From positions 1 through 64,000 of the forward strand of contig JBNKMS010000018.1 of NCBI GenBank assembly GCA_050293315.1: a stretch of DNA of 64,000 nucleotides, written 5' to 3'. A model generated the notes under the pieces. It was not told the origin of the DNA. It did no database searches and saw only the letters and a list, made by a program, of their open reading frames with translations. Below, piece by piece: positions 63,543 to 64,000 of the stretch (positions are counted from its first letter, which is position 1; the number at the start of each line of letters is the position of its first letter). The stretch comes from CBFDBF01 sp050293315. Its GTDB lineage: Bacteria; Pseudomonadota; Gammaproteobacteria; Chromatiales; Chromatiaceae. Both the position numbers and the translations under genes were made by a program.

Positions 63543-63929
63543 TTAGTACCGGCAGATAGTCGTATAATTTTGCAAAATCTCGTCCTCTGCGGATAACCTC
63601 ATCTCGTACTCCTCAGCAGAAAGCCACAGCTTTCTCAGACCGATATTGGATGCATAAATCTGTAACAGACTACGGCCATCCGGCGAACGATCAACGATCT
63701 CCGACCGACAACGGTTGCCCAGGGACAGATCGCGCAAAAATTTATCCAGACTACGTTTATCCGCAATACAACTGGCGGCATCGTCAATGATGATATATTT
63801 GACCAATCCCCGCCTATCCAACTCCAGTAGTTCCCGCCTGGCGTCATCTGTAACCGGGGTAACCGCCTGCAGCGTGAGATGGTTAGAGCTGAGAAATATG
63901 ATAAATAGTTCAGGTGTGGAATCGTCCAT
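63543..63929 (-). CDS. Unrecognised small protein
   Basis: 128 aa, not recognised. No signal peptide or membrane helix; an acidic, mixed alpha/beta-looking sequence with a hydrophobic strand LFIIFLSS near the start and KYIIIDDAAS in the middle, ending with a cysteine (TTICRY). A competing frame on the same strand (from 64000) overlaps and looks less protein-like. Bases 63930-64000 hold only its upstream region. Confidence 0.5.
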   Translation of the reverse strand: MDDSTPELFIIFLSSNHLTLQAVTPVTDDARRELLELDRRGLVKYIIIDDAASCIADKRSLDKFLRDLSLGNRCRSEIVDRSPDGRSLLQIYASNIGLRKLWLSAEEYEMRLSAEDEILQNYTTICRY

Positions 63930-64000
63930 GGGTTTCCCTTTCCTAAAACATTTGGTTCAGACCTCAATTTCCGGAGACGATGGCCGCTACAAATGCTCAA

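Overview
The window is chromosomal DNA from a gammaproteobacterium. The evidence is conserved gene order (rluD-pgeF beside bamD; tsaD divergent from rpsU-dnaG-rpoD followed by tRNA-Ile2; pilS-pilR; phoBR-pst), long PstC/PstA forms and a PEP-CTERM protein. A SulP sulfate-type carrier, a TauE/SafE exporter, a c5-like cytochrome and a BicA-like SulP next to the Na+/H+ antiporter NhaD suggest a marine, possibly sulfur-oxidising autotroph (Chromatiales or chemosynthetic-symbiont relatives). That placement is inference: no marker gene of carbon fixation or sulfur oxidation lies in the window.

Layout. 1-0.5 kb: end of a mosaic repeat. 0.5-9.6 kb: PEP-CTERM protein, gcvR-like/def, rluD-pgeF, bamD, a P-II protein, and sucCD-nadE. 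9.7-13 kb: PP0621-type protein, pilS, pilR. 13-18.4 kb: two SulP carriers around NhaD. 18.4-31.9 kb: dxs, DAHP synthase, a Sel1-repeat protein, slt, an rsd/AlgQ gene coupled to a large class III cyclase-like protein, TauE, a heme-motif GGDEF/EAL protein, cca. 31.9-32.8 kb: a gene-free block holding a ~720-bp inverted-repeat element. 32.8-43.8 kb: MidA-like methyltransferase, pteridine reductase, an EptA-type transferase, folK, folB, plsY, tsaD, rpsU, yqeY, dnaG, rpoD. 43.9-44.1 kb: tRNA-Ile2 with a partial copy and a structured insert upstream. 44.2-58.2 kb: a phosphate-starvation region. 58.4-62.3 kb: DUF2782 protein, LOG protein, Rep helicase, cytochrome c. 62.5-62.9 kb: tRNA-Arg(CCG), again with a partial copy and structured insert. 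The last kilobase holds two unrecognised small genes.

The main functional story is the 44-58 kb phosphate-starvation region. It carries phoB, phoR, pstS, pstC, pstA, pstB and phoU, then on the other strand psiE, a PilZ gene and arsC, and finally a tight four-gene operon: OlsF-type bifunctional ornithine-lipid synthase, a GT4 glycosyltransferase, a PlcP-type phospholipase C and a second glycosyltransferase. Direct 7-bp PhoB half-sites at 11-bp spacing are visible upstream of pstS (four), the olsF operon (two) and phoB (two), with weaker candidates at psiE and the PilZ gene. In pstS and the lipid operon the site sits 10 nt before a -10 hexamer. Together this reads as a PhoB-driven program to take up phosphate and replace phospholipids with glycolipids and ornithine lipids. 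PhoR lacks the usual N-terminal membrane helices.

The second story is repeats. Upstream of each tRNA gene in the window lies a 19-nt 5' fragment of the same tRNA, broken at exactly the same D-loop position, followed by a hairpin module. The same module occurs twice, in opposite orientations, inside the 32-kb element. Stem sequences differ between copies but pairing is kept, while linkers (GGGTGAG, CGAACGCC) are constant. This covariation points to a selected, probably mobile, structured element.
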